This document shows, in pieces, positions 1-10,500 of a stretch of DNA of 64,000 nucleotides. A program made the translations under genes and the position numbers. Source of the DNA: Romanomermis culicivorax (lineage: Eukaryota; Nematoda; Enoplea; Mermithida; Mermithidae); the NCBI GenBank assembly GCA_963922205.1, contig CAWUHX010000360.1, positions 1-64,000 of the forward strand. The letters are read 5' to 3'. Numbering within the stretch: the first letter of the stretch is position 1; every line of letters begins with the position of its first letter. The notes under the pieces are model-generated. The model saw only the letters and a program-made list of their open reading frames with translations, had not been told where the DNA came from and did no database searches.

Positions 1-505
1 AGTTTGTCACGTGCCGCTCAATCCTCCAACGTCACGTGATTCCGATCATGCCGACATTTTGTTATTTTTCATGTTTTGTTTATTACCCGATCATGCTTTT
101 GTTTATTTCATTTTTACACATGCATTTTACGTTCGTTTTTATATTTTTCATGCATTTCTATGTTTCGTTTTGTTGTATTTTTATTTCTTTACAAACGCGG
201 GCTACAGTAGGCCCTTTAGCTAAAAACTTCCGCCAGTCGTGCTCCACGAGCACATGGCTATTTTTGGTGCACTCACGCACCTCTTATCATCAAAATTAGC
301 GTCGTTTTTGTTACGCAAAACGACTAGCTAAGAAGTTTTAGCTAAAGACGTTCATATGCTTAGCATAGGCACTGCAGCCGGCCTCAGTGCTAAACGCATG
401 TGAATGAAAAAATGTCTATGTGCTCATAGGCATCTTCTGCATCGCGTCTAGCTGCAGAAGTTAGCTTGAGCGCCGAGAAACTCCGCCCAAGCTGCAGCTG
501 TAGCC

Positions 506-531
506 AAACATGTCCTTAAAAGGACATGTTT
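506..531 (+). promoter_or_regulatory. TATA-like perfect palindrome in the 5' LTR (candidate core promoter)
   Basis: A 12-bp perfect inverted repeat with an AA spacer is centred on CCTTAAAAGG. The equivalent site of the 3' LTR (about 15220-15234) keeps the symmetry with different bases (GCCCTT..AAGGGC). Transcription would start about 25-35 bp downstream near 545-560, which places AATAAA (657) about 100 bases into R. The promoter role is inferred from position. Confidence 0.45.
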
Positions 532-656
532 CTTTAGTTTTTCGCTCATTCTTGGGTTCACCAAGTTTTCGTCCAGTTGTCACTCCGCGTCCGCCGCCTC
601 CTCGTCAAATTTGCATAATTTTATTATATACCTGTGCGTCCGCCGCCTTACCATCA

Positions 657-662
657 ATAAAT
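657..662 (+). terminator. Polyadenylation signal AATAAA of the 5' LTR
   Basis: AATAAA lies in an AT-rich patch about 130 bp after the TATA-like palindrome. The 3' LTR copy (15362-15367) would serve the element's mRNA. Confidence 0.5.
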
Positions 663-1483
663 TTGCATAAATTTACCCGTGTTCACTGCGTCCGCCGCTT
701 AACGTCTACAGTACCCCGCTGCCCATCAGTGCCAGGTGTCCGACCGCCCCGGTTCGTGAATTAACCGTTGGAGTTTCGCCTCCCGCTCGCTTCCGCTCCC
801 TCCCGCTCGCTGCCGCTCGCCGCCGCTCGCCGCCTAGGACGTTTGAGGATCGCATCCCCCGCTCCCAGTGCCAGAAGACCGAAAGCATCCAGGGACTTGC
901 CGCCCGTTGCATCGTAATCGCTTGAGAAACAGGACTAGGTGAGTCTTCTCAGGGGATTATTGTTATTTGTGGGTTATTTGTTGGGAAATCCTTCCTAAGT
1001 CGGTTTCCCAAGGTTTCCACAGATAAGTAGGGCCTCCACCTCTCAGGTCCGGGCCAAAAGGGGCTGTCTGGTTCATAATCGGGTCCCACAAATTAGGTCA
1101 TTTTACGGGTGACCCTGTCCCCACTCTCACTGAGTAGGACTCGGGGATTGTCGCACCTAGCCTGGCAGCGTTGTCCATTACCCTACAGCAAGACCCCAAG
1201 GACAACCCAAGAGAACCAGCTATAGACCTCTCTATAGCCACTAATTGCCAGGTTAGGCCCCAACGCCAACCAAGAGAAGCCTGGGGAAAATGCCAGTATC
1301 CATCAGGAGTCACAGCCTATTACTCACTGTAATAGGATCAATCTGATATGGTTCACCATCAATGTGACGTCTAAAACACGGTATTACCTGATGAGATACC
1401 CAAACCTCCCCAGCTCTCCCAAGTCCACATGTCATACACATGACATGCCATAAAATGTGACATGGATGGCGCAATATGTGACA

Positions 1484-1495
1484 TGGCGAGGCTGG
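1484..1495 (+). other. Candidate primer-binding site
   Basis: TGGCGAGGCTGG directly follows the proposed LTR end GTGACA. It begins with TGG, as expected for pairing with a tRNA 3' CCA end. I cannot name the tRNA, and the LTR end is itself inferred; a nearby TGG after an earlier GTGACA (1457-1462) is an alternative. Confidence 0.35.
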
Positions 1496-1499
1496 AAAA

Positions 1500-1870
1500 T
1501 CGACCTTAAGTCTGGCACTCGCCCTTAAGTGTAAAACTTTACCCTTGGGTCGGATCTACCCCCAGGTCGGGTCAACTCCCATTTTAAGTCGGACAAGCCC
1601 CCTTAAAATTGGGCACTAGCCATCCAATAAGTCGGAGACCCCCCAAATTCGGATTTACTGCCTAATGGGTCGGGAATGCCCCTTATTTCGGATTACCGCT
1701 ACTGTAGGTCGGATACCCCCACCTCACGTCGCGTGTTATTACTGTAGTCGGAAATTTTTTCCCGTGCCACCGAGAGTTATTACTGTAGGTCGGGAATTTA
1801 TCCCTGAACATCAAATTTAATTACTGTAAGACGGGATTTGCCCTTACGAGTGATCTAAATGTGATCTATA
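1500..1870 (+). repeat. Degenerate tandem array of AGGTCGG / TTACTGTAGGTCGG units in the leader
   Basis: Short units repeat about every 35-50 bp: (A)GGTCGG followed by an AT-rich or C-rich run. Later units are preceded by TTACTGTAG (about 1695, 1739, 1784 and 1830). No open frame spans it. Function unknown. Confidence 0.6.
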
Positions 1871-2481
1871 TGTGTAAATAACTATCTCATGCGTGTGTAT
1901 TATCCCCTATGAGTAATAAATTCCCCTCTGAGTCGAGTTATTTATCCCCAGAGTCGTGTTATTTGTCCCAGAGTTGAGTTATATATCGAGTATTCTGTAT
2001 TTCTCCTCTGATTAATTCTGTACATTCTGCATATTTAATGTGTGTTGTAAATTCCCTTATCTGTTTCTCTCCCCTATCCCCCCCCTCCTCTAATCCTGGG
2101 TGGTATACTGTAGCCCTCCAGGTGGTGCTATTACCGTACGCCTGTGCCCATCCCCGTACTGTAACTACAGTATACCCATACGCGGGTACTGGTATCACAG
2201 CTGTAGGGGTTTACGGCCTCTCCTGACTGTTGGTGGTCCGTGACCCCATGATACCGTACACCCTCCACGTATGATCCTGGACGTCATACGTGGCTGCGAT
2301 CTGTTAAGTGTGTACAGTATTTTTGTATGTCCGCGGAAACTGTCGGATTTGCTCACTTTTCCGGCCCCAAAATTTTACACCTACTGTTTACACATTTAAC
2401 ACGCGTATGTCCAACTCTCGTATCCCCCGTCTTTGGTTATTTTCCCTCCTGTTTTCCCTTCCTTAGTCATCTGAGTGGTGG

Positions 2482-2515
<34 letters not shown>
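2482..2515 (+). repeat. Uninterrupted run of 34 A in the retroelement leader
   Basis: An A-only tract in the sense strand, between ordinary mixed sequence. It could be a simple repeat, an internalised poly(A) tail from an old template switch, or a length error in the sequence. Confidence 0.9.
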
Positions 2516-2517
<2 letters not shown>

Positions 2518-2656
2518 CTGTTTTTCGGATGCCACCGCTACAGTATGACACCCTTACATAAGTTTCTCTCTTCTTCATTTCTACTTACTGTAAGGTCTGT
2601 TTCTTCTACTTTCCGGTTGTTGCAGCTAGACCATAGACTTTACGGGTCATGTTCTT

Positions 2657-3696
2657 TGACGTCAGCAACGACAACGTTACAGGTTGTTGTTGTTGTGTGG
2701 TTCAGCCTCACGGATGCAACCACTAACGTCTGCAACAGCCGCTTCACTTGCTGTTGTTTTAAGGGGTGGGTAGCCCTCCGGGTTCTACTCCTGGCGTCAG
2801 CAACCGACACTACGTGTTGTTGTTCAAGTTAACACTCCAGCAGTAATGACTTCTGACGTCTGCAACAGGTGAAGCCAACGTTGTTGCAACAGGTTCGGCT
2901 GGTTCTCTGCACCCCATCTGTGACGTCAGCAATGGTGACGCACCGTGTCACTATTCGAAGATGTGCAGGTCTTATGGGTGCCACATCTGACGTCTGCAAC
3001 AACTGCATCTCATGTCATTGATCTAAGGTATCAGACCCTCGGTTCCACCTTTTGACGTCAGCAACGGCACCATCACGTGTTGCTGTACACCGATAGCTGG
3101 CTTCAGGGCCCTATTGCTGACGTCAGCAATGACAATGTATCATGCTCTCGCAGCAGAAATTGAGGTTACATGATCCTATTTCTGACGTCTGCAACGGTAA
3201 CATTACGTGCTACTGCAGGGGTTTGCTGGCCTTAGGCACTCACCCCCTGGCGCCTGCAACTGCGACGTGATACTTGAATACTCTTATCCCAGGCACCTGC
3301 AGTCAGCACCAAGGTTATGTGTTGGTCCATACCCCCTACCTTCTGACGTCTGCACCAGGTTACTGTCGGCCCTATGAGTATTCCACTTGAGGTGTAGGTG
3401 GTCGCTGGCGCATGGTCCTATCACCTACCTCTCTTGTTCAAGGGTTTGTGTGTGTCTGGGGACTGATGCCTGGGAAACATCAGTCCACATACATACACCA
3501 CCTGAGATGCTCACTAGCCTGCGTACTGATCAGGTTGTCCGCCCGGGTAGCGGCACTGTTGATCAGTATGTGGCTGTTTTCAAGCTTTAACTGCAGGTTT
3601 GAACGAGTTACACTCGGCCTCAGCTGGGTTGGTTGCTTGACTCGTGCAGACGATAGGCATTTGCAGTCGGTACTGCCTGTGTCTGACGTCTGCAAG
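2657..3696 (+). repeat. ~65-bp tandem array with conserved TGACGTC(A/T)GCAAC core (CRE/MARE-like)
   Basis: The 13-bp core or a close variant begins at 2657, 2724, 2792, 2854, 2921, 2988, 3053, 3118, 3183, 3248, about 3298, 3344 and 3684. The first ten are spaced 62-68 bp apart. Between cores only a looser box like ACGTGTTGCTG recurs, so the core is conserved while the rest drifts. At 3114-3129 the core becomes the perfect 16-bp palindrome TTGCTGACGTCAGCAA, which contains the classic CRE-type Maf recognition sequence. The array lies in the untranslated leader between LTR and gag. Confidence 0.85.
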
Positions 3697-5136
3697 GGGT
3701 TCGGCAATCTTCTTGTAAATTTCTTATCTAAATTCACTTATTCTCTTTCATCTCATCGAGCTGTCATACATAGATCTTCTTTAGTGTCCCCGCCGTAGTG
3801 GTTCCCAAGGGACCGGGGCACAGCCTCCGGTTGGGCCTAGAGTGTATAGGACCCCCTGTCATATTTCTTTCACTCGAACGCCTTCGTTAACTGGCTTAAC
3901 GATGCCCGCGCTAGAGTCGCCACTGACCCAGAGTCCGCCTCCGCGGTCTACCCTTTATTAGTCATGTAAATAATAGGCACCGTTGAGTCCGCCTCAGCGA
4001 AGGTATTGAGTACGCCTCGATACATACTTTACACTCATATTCAATCAGGGACACCTTGTACCCGTGATCCCTTAGATGTTTTCGGGTGCGCCCTCAAAAC
4101 ATCCAGAGTATTTCATTTTAACTGACTGAGTGTGTCAGAATAGCACCCTTGGTACCCGTGCTCCTTCCCTCTTCTACTGTGTGACCTGCGAACCTCACTT
4201 CATCTCAGTGATCGGCAAACCCGGCCACCAGCTGTGTATAATACTCCTGGAGAGTGTCCGTTCTGTTCGGAATGCGGGCTCCCGTTTCGAACACGGCTGT
4301 AAGTTATTTGCGAATGTCGTCCAGCACGGAACCTCCTGTATAGTCCGTCTCACTATGCAGAGATCGCAATCGCTCCTGGCGAGTGAGGCCCGTTGCGTAA
4401 CTGCGCGACCCCTTTGCGTAACTGGGTTTGTAAATTAGTTTTGTCCCTATTTATTGCTCCCTCTTAAGTTCATTTTCAGTTGACCCCTATCCTTTTCCAC
4501 CTCATGCCACTTTATGCGCTACTCCTGGTGAGTAGGATCTTGCCGGCTACGAGTCCGCCTCGCCCCAAGGTTTGTAACTAGTACAGCGGTCGAACCTCCA
4601 GGAAAAATCCCTCCTGAGCGGGTTTATCCGTCACCTTATTTCTCGGCAGGAAAAACCGCCTCTTCTCTCCTTTCTACATGATCTTCTGTCCTCTTCACCT
4701 ATTCTAATTGCCGGGTCCAGGCCCCAAATTCTACATTTTGGTCGGGATCGATTCCCCATATCTCAGGCCAAGCCTCTGTCCATCACGGGCGACCAGATAA
4801 ATTCCCTTCTGCGTCACCCTGATGTACTCTGATCTTACATCTTATAATCCTATTCCATTCTAGCTCCCTTTCCGTGGTCGCTAGTCTTAAGCTAAGTCAA
4901 TTTACGGCTTAAACGCCGTCGCACACGCGTTTTTTCCGAATTCACGCGCTCTTTCGCCGCGAATTCAAAAGTAGTACTCACTTTCATTTTACACAATAGA
5001 GACACCCCGTCGTTCCTGCCGTCTCAGTACCCAGCCTGTACAGACCAGTGAGCCGCTCTCTATTCAATTTGACTTAATTGCTTCACGGGCAAGGACGTCT
5101 GTTCTAACCACCTTACGGGAAAACGAACCCTCGGGC
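3697..5136 (+). other. Remainder of the gag leader, no supported gene
   Basis: GC-mixed sequence with only short frames. It has a few scattered GAGTCCGCCTC repeats (about 3931, 3983 and 4545) but no recognisable protein. The leader carries many upstream ATGs, so gag translation probably needs an internal entry, shunting or a spliced leader. Confidence 0.5.
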
Positions 5137-7569
5137 ATGAAGTCGGAAACTGATTTCCCTTCACAGATCGAGAACAAGGTCCAGGCAGCATTTGAGAATG
5201 CTCTTGGACCCCTCAACCAAAAGTTAGAGGCCATGAATGGTCGGAGGCACCCTCCCGTGTCCAGCTTTATGGCCCCTCCCACCTTCTCCGGTGCTTTTGG
5301 TGAGTCTATCACCGATTTTATGTCGCATCTTACTCGTTTCTTTACACTTCAGGGTGTAAGCGAAACGGATCATGCGTATAAAATCGCCTTTCTGGAGTCA
5401 TGCCTCACGGGTCCTGCTCTCGCCTCCTACCGGGACTTCAGCAGCAGCACTCCAATACCTACCCGCTACGAAGAGTTTACGGCTTTTCTACGGAGAGATT
5501 TTCCGGTAGGGCGCGACTCTGATCTGCATCAGCAGCTGATCCAAGATCGACTGCAGAAGCCGACAGAGTCCGCGATAGTCTACCTTGAGCACCTCAAGAG
5601 ACTATCCAGGGTAGCGTATCCAGATCTCGCGACGGATGTCCGAGATTCTATCATCAAACCTATCTTTCTGCGGGGACTGAAGCCGGTCCTCCGAGATAGT
5701 ATCAAGTTTAGGGAGTTCACGACTCTTGAAGAGACACTCAAGGCAGCCTGTTACGCAGAATCCCAAATCTTTCGGGACGAGATCCGGTACACTGCTCCAT
5801 CTAACGCCGTTTTCTCTTCAGGACCTAAACACGCCGGATATAATCCCGATATGCCTAACAGAAGCGCAAACGGTCGTCAGAGCAACGCTCCAACGTCGTC
5901 ATCCTCCGCCGATGAGGTTCGCCGCTTGAAACAGGAAATGGCCAGGCTCACGGCCCACGTAGTGAAGCTCACGGCCCAGCAACGTGCACCCGCGCCAATC
6001 CAACAGACGCTGCCTCCACAGCCCTCGACACCAAATCAGTCCGCCGGGCGACGCTCGTCGGGAGCACACCTTCAAACGTGCTCCTTCCACGGACTGTGTA
6101 CACATAGCGACGCCGACTGCCGGGCCCAGCGTCCCACCGGTGCCGCTCCCGGTAACAACGCCGCTAACGGTGGTCGCTGTTATTTTTGCCGTACACGTGC
6201 CCACCCCACGGACCGATGTGATAGGCCATGCCCTCATTGTCGTCAAGTGCGAGTGCACCGATCAACTGCCTGTCCGCAGCGCAATCCGGCAAACACGGGT
6301 GAGAATGTCTACCAAGATACTGGTTATTCTTCCCAGGGGACAAATGTGTATCATCAAAGAAATGGTTATCACCCTCCCAACGGGACAGGAAACCATTATC
6401 GGCAGCCCATACGCCGCAACAACGCCGTTGGGGCTACCGATGGCCCTCCTCATCCAGATCCTCTTGACCTGGATGATGAGGCACTTGCTGAACACCTGAC
6501 AGATTCTTCACAACAGTGTTATCCTGTCTGCGTAATCAGTATTGGATTTTCAGTGGTCCAAGCAGCCCAGGTACCCGTACCGATAAACGTATCGGACATA
6601 CCGCTGCCACCACCACCACCAAAGTATGCGATGCCGGTCACTCTGGACCCCTCGACGACACCGCAGTTTGTTGGCCACGCTAACATCCTCGCATCGTATC
6701 GCATACCTAAACTCAAGACTGCCGAGCCAACTCCAGCCGCGAATACGACGTCTTCGGCACCACCGGCCCGCATCGTCCCTCCAGGACCACCGCCTTCGAT
6801 CCCCACGGATTCGGCTACGGAAGTCCTCGACCAGGTCGAGCCCATGAATTTGTCAGCGCCATCGCCCGTCCAAGATGCGATGTTGGCCATCTGGTCAGTC
6901 GACCTGGCCAAGAAATACCCGCATTTGCCGTGGACTCTCCTCAACGAGCCATCAAATGTCGAAGCGCTCACGGCCGCCGACGTCGTGCTTGCAGCACCCG
7001 TCTCGATGCGCCTACTACGACCCGACGTCGCCCGCCGGGCACTCGAGTTCATTGCCAATGGGACTATCACCATCTCGCCCGTCGAGAAGTTCTTATTGGA
7101 CGGGGAGCCATCCTCGCCTTCAGTCGATGCCGTCCGCCGAGCAGTCGAACAGGGTAGTCGGATCCTCCTGCCTGCTGCCGCCGCTACATCACCGGCAGCA
7201 GAACCACCTGTTGCCGCGACATCGCCAACTAAAATGGACATTACTGCTTCCTCGCCCCCGGCCAAGGAACCCGCAAATGATCCTACACCGCCGGCAACAG
7301 CCCAGATCAAATCGCCGGCACCAGCCCAAACGACATCTCCGACCGCCGCGACCAAGTCGCCCGTCGTCGAACCCATGGCCGTCGACGAGACCTTACGTCC
7401 AGTTAATGAGGATGTCAGCATTGTCGAAACATCACCGTTCCCAACGGCAGTCAACCCACGGTCGCCGAAAGTCGGTACCCTTCGGGAAATCCTCCCCAGC
7501 GGTGAATTGGTCCTCGATTTCCCCGACCAGGAACCAATCTCGTCCGACAGCGACGAAGAAGAAATCTGA
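5137..7569 (+). CDS. gag: Gag polyprotein of the gypsy-type element
   Basis: This 810-codon frame encodes the structural protein expected to assemble particles and bind the genomic RNA. Residues ~45-215 form a retrotransposon-gag capsid-like region (aromatic and leucine-rich helices). A Cys/His cluster starts at residue 315. A canonical zinc knuckle C-X2-C-X4-H-X4-C starts at residue 348 (base 6178), and a second, C-X2-C-X5-H-X4-C, at 365. The ~430-residue C-terminal part is Pro/Ala/Ser-rich and holds a poly-Pro stretch ending in PPKY (residues 494-497, bases 6616-6627), a PPxY late-domain motif of the kind budding retroviruses use to recruit NEDD4-family ligases. It ends in an acidic tail and TGA (7567-7569). 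The start is the first ATG of the open frame. Long for a gypsy Gag. Confidence 0.9.
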   Translation: MKSETDFPSQIENKVQAAFENALGPLNQKLEAMNGRRHPPVSSFMAPPTFSGAFGESITDFMSHLTRFFTLQGVSETDHAYKIAFLESCLTGPALASYRDFSSSTPIPTRYEEFTAFLRRDFPVGRDSDLHQQLIQDRLQKPTESAIVYLEHLKRLSRVAYPDLATDVRDSIIKPIFLRGLKPVLRDSIKFREFTTLEETLKAACYAESQIFRDEIRYTAPSNAVFSSGPKHAGYNPDMPNRSANGRQSNAPTSSSSADEVRRLKQEMARLTAHVVKLTAQQRAPAPIQQTLPPQPSTPNQSAGRRSSGAHLQTCSFHGLCTHSDADCRAQRPTGAAPGNNAANGGRCYFCRTRAHPTDRCDRPCPHCRQVRVHRSTACPQRNPANTGENVYQDTGYSSQGTNVYHQRNGYHPPNGTGNHYRQPIRRNNAVGATDGPPHPDPLDLDDEALAEHLTDSSQQCYPVCVISIGFSVVQAAQVPVPINVSDIPLPPPPPKYAMPVTLDPSTTPQFVGHANILASYRIPKLKTAEPTPAANTTSSAPPARIVPPGPPPSIPTDSATEVLDQVEPMNLSAPSPVQDAMLAIWSVDLAKKYPHLPWTLLNEPSNVEALTAADVVLAAPVSMRLLRPDVARRALEFIANGTITISPVEKFLLDGEPSSPSVDAVRRAVEQGSRILLPAAAATSPAAEPPVAATSPTKMDITASSPPAKEPANDPTPPATAQIKSPAPAQTTSPTAATKSPVVEPMAVDETLRPVNEDVSIVETSPFPTAVNPRSPKVGTLREILPSGELVLDFPDQEPISSDSDEEEI

Positions 7570-7582
7570 CACTGCCCCTCAG
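7561..7582 (+). promoter_or_regulatory. Gag to Env-Pol junction: candidate +1 frameshift site and overlapping splice acceptor
   Basis: Gag reads GAA ATC TGA, and the downstream frame is +1 (AAA TCT GAC). A +1 slip on ATC before the slow TGA stop would resemble the antizyme arrangement (sense codon then UGA). At 7572-7582 a pyrimidine-rich CTGCCCCTCAG could instead be a splice acceptor entering the second frame at a codon boundary. In that frame the first ATG after the gag stop (7802) lies beyond the signal peptide, so an independent ATG start cannot give a complete envelope protein. Mechanism inferred. Confidence 0.45.
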
Positions 7583-10500
7583 GCCAGATTTGTGAAATTG
7601 AGTGAAAACTTACAAATTACGTTTGTACAGTTGTTTTTGACAATAAAATTGACCTTGGTAGCATCACTGTTTCTAGGGGTGAGTTTGTCAGCACCGGCGG
7701 CTCAGTATCAATTTTGCGGTCTCTCAAGAAGCGGACATCCACTTGAGTTACCCCAGCGGGTAGAGTGTAAACCACCGCAATCTTCATGGAGCCCGCGGCG
7801 CATGAATGTTACGGTGTATGTCCCTAGCTCAGACCCGATTACAACCACAGCGTGGAAATGCACATTGCGCTCCCGCAAAGTCTGCACCAACACTGGTTTC
7901 TTCGGCTCTAGGGGCATCACTGCAGACGTCATTACCACTCAGCACTTAGCGCCTGCGGCATGCACGCTAGCACATCGCACTAAGATGTTTGGTTCACAAA
8001 AACTTGTCGGCATTCGCCCTGGCTTTTATAGCACAAACCAAACATTGGAAGTGATGTACGAATGGTGCTGCAGCGACGTCTGCAAGACAGTGACTAACCT
8101 CTTCATCGAGGAGGTTCAAGTCGCTTCGTGGGACGGCACTACAGCCCTAAGCACCTTAGGCGATGTAGGTGGATGCAGTCCCACTGCAGGCCAGTGCACT
8201 ACTCTAGACGGGGTCATTGTCTGGCCTGCACAAAACTTCACGGCGCGGTGTCATTATCACCCCAAGGGAAATTACACTGCGTCCATGTCAGGGAACCACG
8301 TCATCATCGATGATCTGCAGGTTGCCCTCAAGATCCCGGGAAACTCCCGTGTCTTCCAACTGTGCCCAGAACTACGTTCCACCACAGTCCGGATGGATCA
8401 GGGTCTTCTCCTTCGCATCCACGGGAGATACAATTTGACCCAAAACATGTTCAGAGTGGCAACGGACAGCCGTCCCGATCCTGTCAATGCCAAGCTGAAC
8501 TATCTGGCTCAGCAGATCAAGGAGTCGGAAATTAACGGTTTCCGGTTCACGTGGCTTGAGCTTTGCTCTCACGCTCAACGCTATCTTGATCTGACTTGGC
8601 AGTTGCTTCGCTTCGACCCTACCCTGGGTGCCCGGGCATTCCTCCAGAGGAATGACCTGACGGCGGAATTCACAGGCGATGCGCTGACAATATGGCCGTG
8701 TCAGAAGGTCAACGCCACCTACGTTTACCATTCCTACCGGGTGGGGAACGTTTGCTACAAGTACTTACCTGTACAGGTTGGCGGCACCATCTACTTCGCC
8801 ACCCCCGGTGGTCCGGACCTCATTAAATCTAGCCCAATTGTGCCATGTCATCACCACTTTACGGGGATTTTCCGAAATCGCTCGGGCTGGTCTACTGAGT
8901 CTGGCGCGGTCCATGTGAGCCACATCCCACTGGAACTCTTCTGGAAGCAGCGCTTCAACATCACTCACTTTGAGGCGCCGGCGCTCTTCCATGACCAGTT
9001 GGCGATGACCCCTTCAAACTTTGCCTTCTTTAAACAGTACGTTTACAAGACTGAGCAAATTGAAGCGGTACTCAACCGGCTGGTGAACTTTACCGCTGGT
9101 CTATCCCTGCAACCAGACGCCATCTACCAGGCCTTTGCAGGGGTAGGAACCGACATCAAGGCCTCTCTGGAAGGTGTCGGTTTGGCAGCAAACCATGTTA
9201 TTACGGGTCAAGAGCACACCCTCGCCCAGGGCTTGCATGCTGTCCTGAGCGGGCCGGTCCAGTTGATCTTTAACATCCTAATTACCCTGACAGTGCTGAT
9301 CGGTGCCGGATACCTTGCCTATCTTGGTGTATCTTATTATCTCAGCTACCGTCTGCGGAGCAAACAGGTCAGGTTTGTTAGCCGTTTCTCCCCGTTGGGT
9401 CTTTACCGCAAAGTCCAACGCTGGATCGGTTTTCACTACGTGCAAAACGATGTACCCTCCCAGCTTGACCGAATCACACCGTGCTTTGTCGTGCTGCTGG
9501 ACACCAAGGAAACTCCTGCTTTCCTTGACACGGGTTGCCCACGCACTATCATTAGCCAACGCCTTCATAAGGCCTTGGCTAAAGAAAGTCCGAAGGCGGT
9601 CATGGCGTTCCAGCAACATCACGACTTTAACCCATTGATGAGCCTCAATGGTAAAGCCGTTCATACCATCCTTTCCGGACCATATGAAATCATGTTGCCC
9701 GGAAACCGCCAGCCGAACACACGGATCGATGTACATCTCCATGTGTGCAAGACTACGTCTCCCTTCTGGGCACCTGTTGACCTCATACTCGGACTGGACT
9801 TCTTAGAACAGTTCAAGAACATTATGTTTGACTACCAACGTAATGTTTGTCGGCTGGACGCGGTAGAATTACCCCTCCTGCTGACCACGCCGGAGATTGA
9901 CCAGATCGACCCCTGGTGGGAGAACACCCGTGCTCTCTCGCGAAACTCACACAGGTCGGGATCACGATCGCGGTCCAGGGCTTCGTCCATCTCTCAGCCA
10001 CACTCACGGGCCTCCTCAGTTGCCTCATCACGTGGGTCAACTAGGGGATACCGGGCCTCTTCTAGACGGGCAAGTCATCATCTGTCGACCTTGCACGGGT
10101 CAGGTTGCCCTCGACCTCCGCCTGGAACCTCTCCAGTTACGCTAGAGAAGGGCCGATACCATGAGCCAAGTGATTCAGACGCTCCGACATCACCCGTGCC
10201 AAACGCGCCTCCGCTATCGGACAACGAGGTTGAATCACTAGGAGCTACTCAGAGTCCGAAGGATCACTCAGACCACATACTAACGGTACAGGATGAGTCC
10301 ACCCTTCTGAATGACCCGGAACCCTCCGTCGGATACGCTCTAGTAGGCCTCCTACGTCGTACGGGACTGCCGATTCCAAAGCGGTCCGGTAAGACCAAAC
10401 ATGTTAGTGGTGCCACCACACCTGATTCCGGTCATGTGGTCACGGCTTTTTACCCAAATGATATTCGGACACCCCATATCAAAGTTCTCCTCAACAACTG

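Larger units (their letters stand above)
5..1483 (+). repeat. 5' LTR
   Basis: It opens TGTCACGTG and aligns along its length with 14687-16112. Positions 5-187 are almost identical to 14687-14870 (about three substitutions and one indel), while the rest is clearly diverged though still alignable. Clear homology runs to 1368. I extend the end to 1483 because both copies then finish with a pair of AATGTGACA-like motifs and GTGACA, the reverse complement of the TGTCAC start, and TGG follows. Conserved hairpins lie at 416-429 (CTATG stem) and 434-460 (CTTCTGCA stem). A TATA-like palindrome is at 506-531, AATAAA at 657-662, and a perfect donor-type AG/GTGAGT at 937-944. Confidence 0.8.

Noticed and set aside
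1360-1368. LTR end at the last clearly alignable base
   Set aside because: It would not end in CA and lacks a TGG primer site next to it. The GTGACA end at 1483 fits better, but this remains uncertain.
2327-2548. Open frame with a poly-Lys end in the leader
   Set aside because: The poly-Lys is simply the 34-A tract; no other coding signal.
6519-7454. 311-codon antisense open frame opposite gag
   Set aside because: It is a shadow of GC-rich Pro/Ala codons in gag; composition is Val/Ala/Gly/Thr-rich without any domain or start context.
6875-7567. First 231 codons of the second retroelement frame, overlapping gag
   Set aside because: The Ser/Arg/Pro-rich translation looks like an out-of-frame read of gag. 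Real coding is taken from the gag stop onward.
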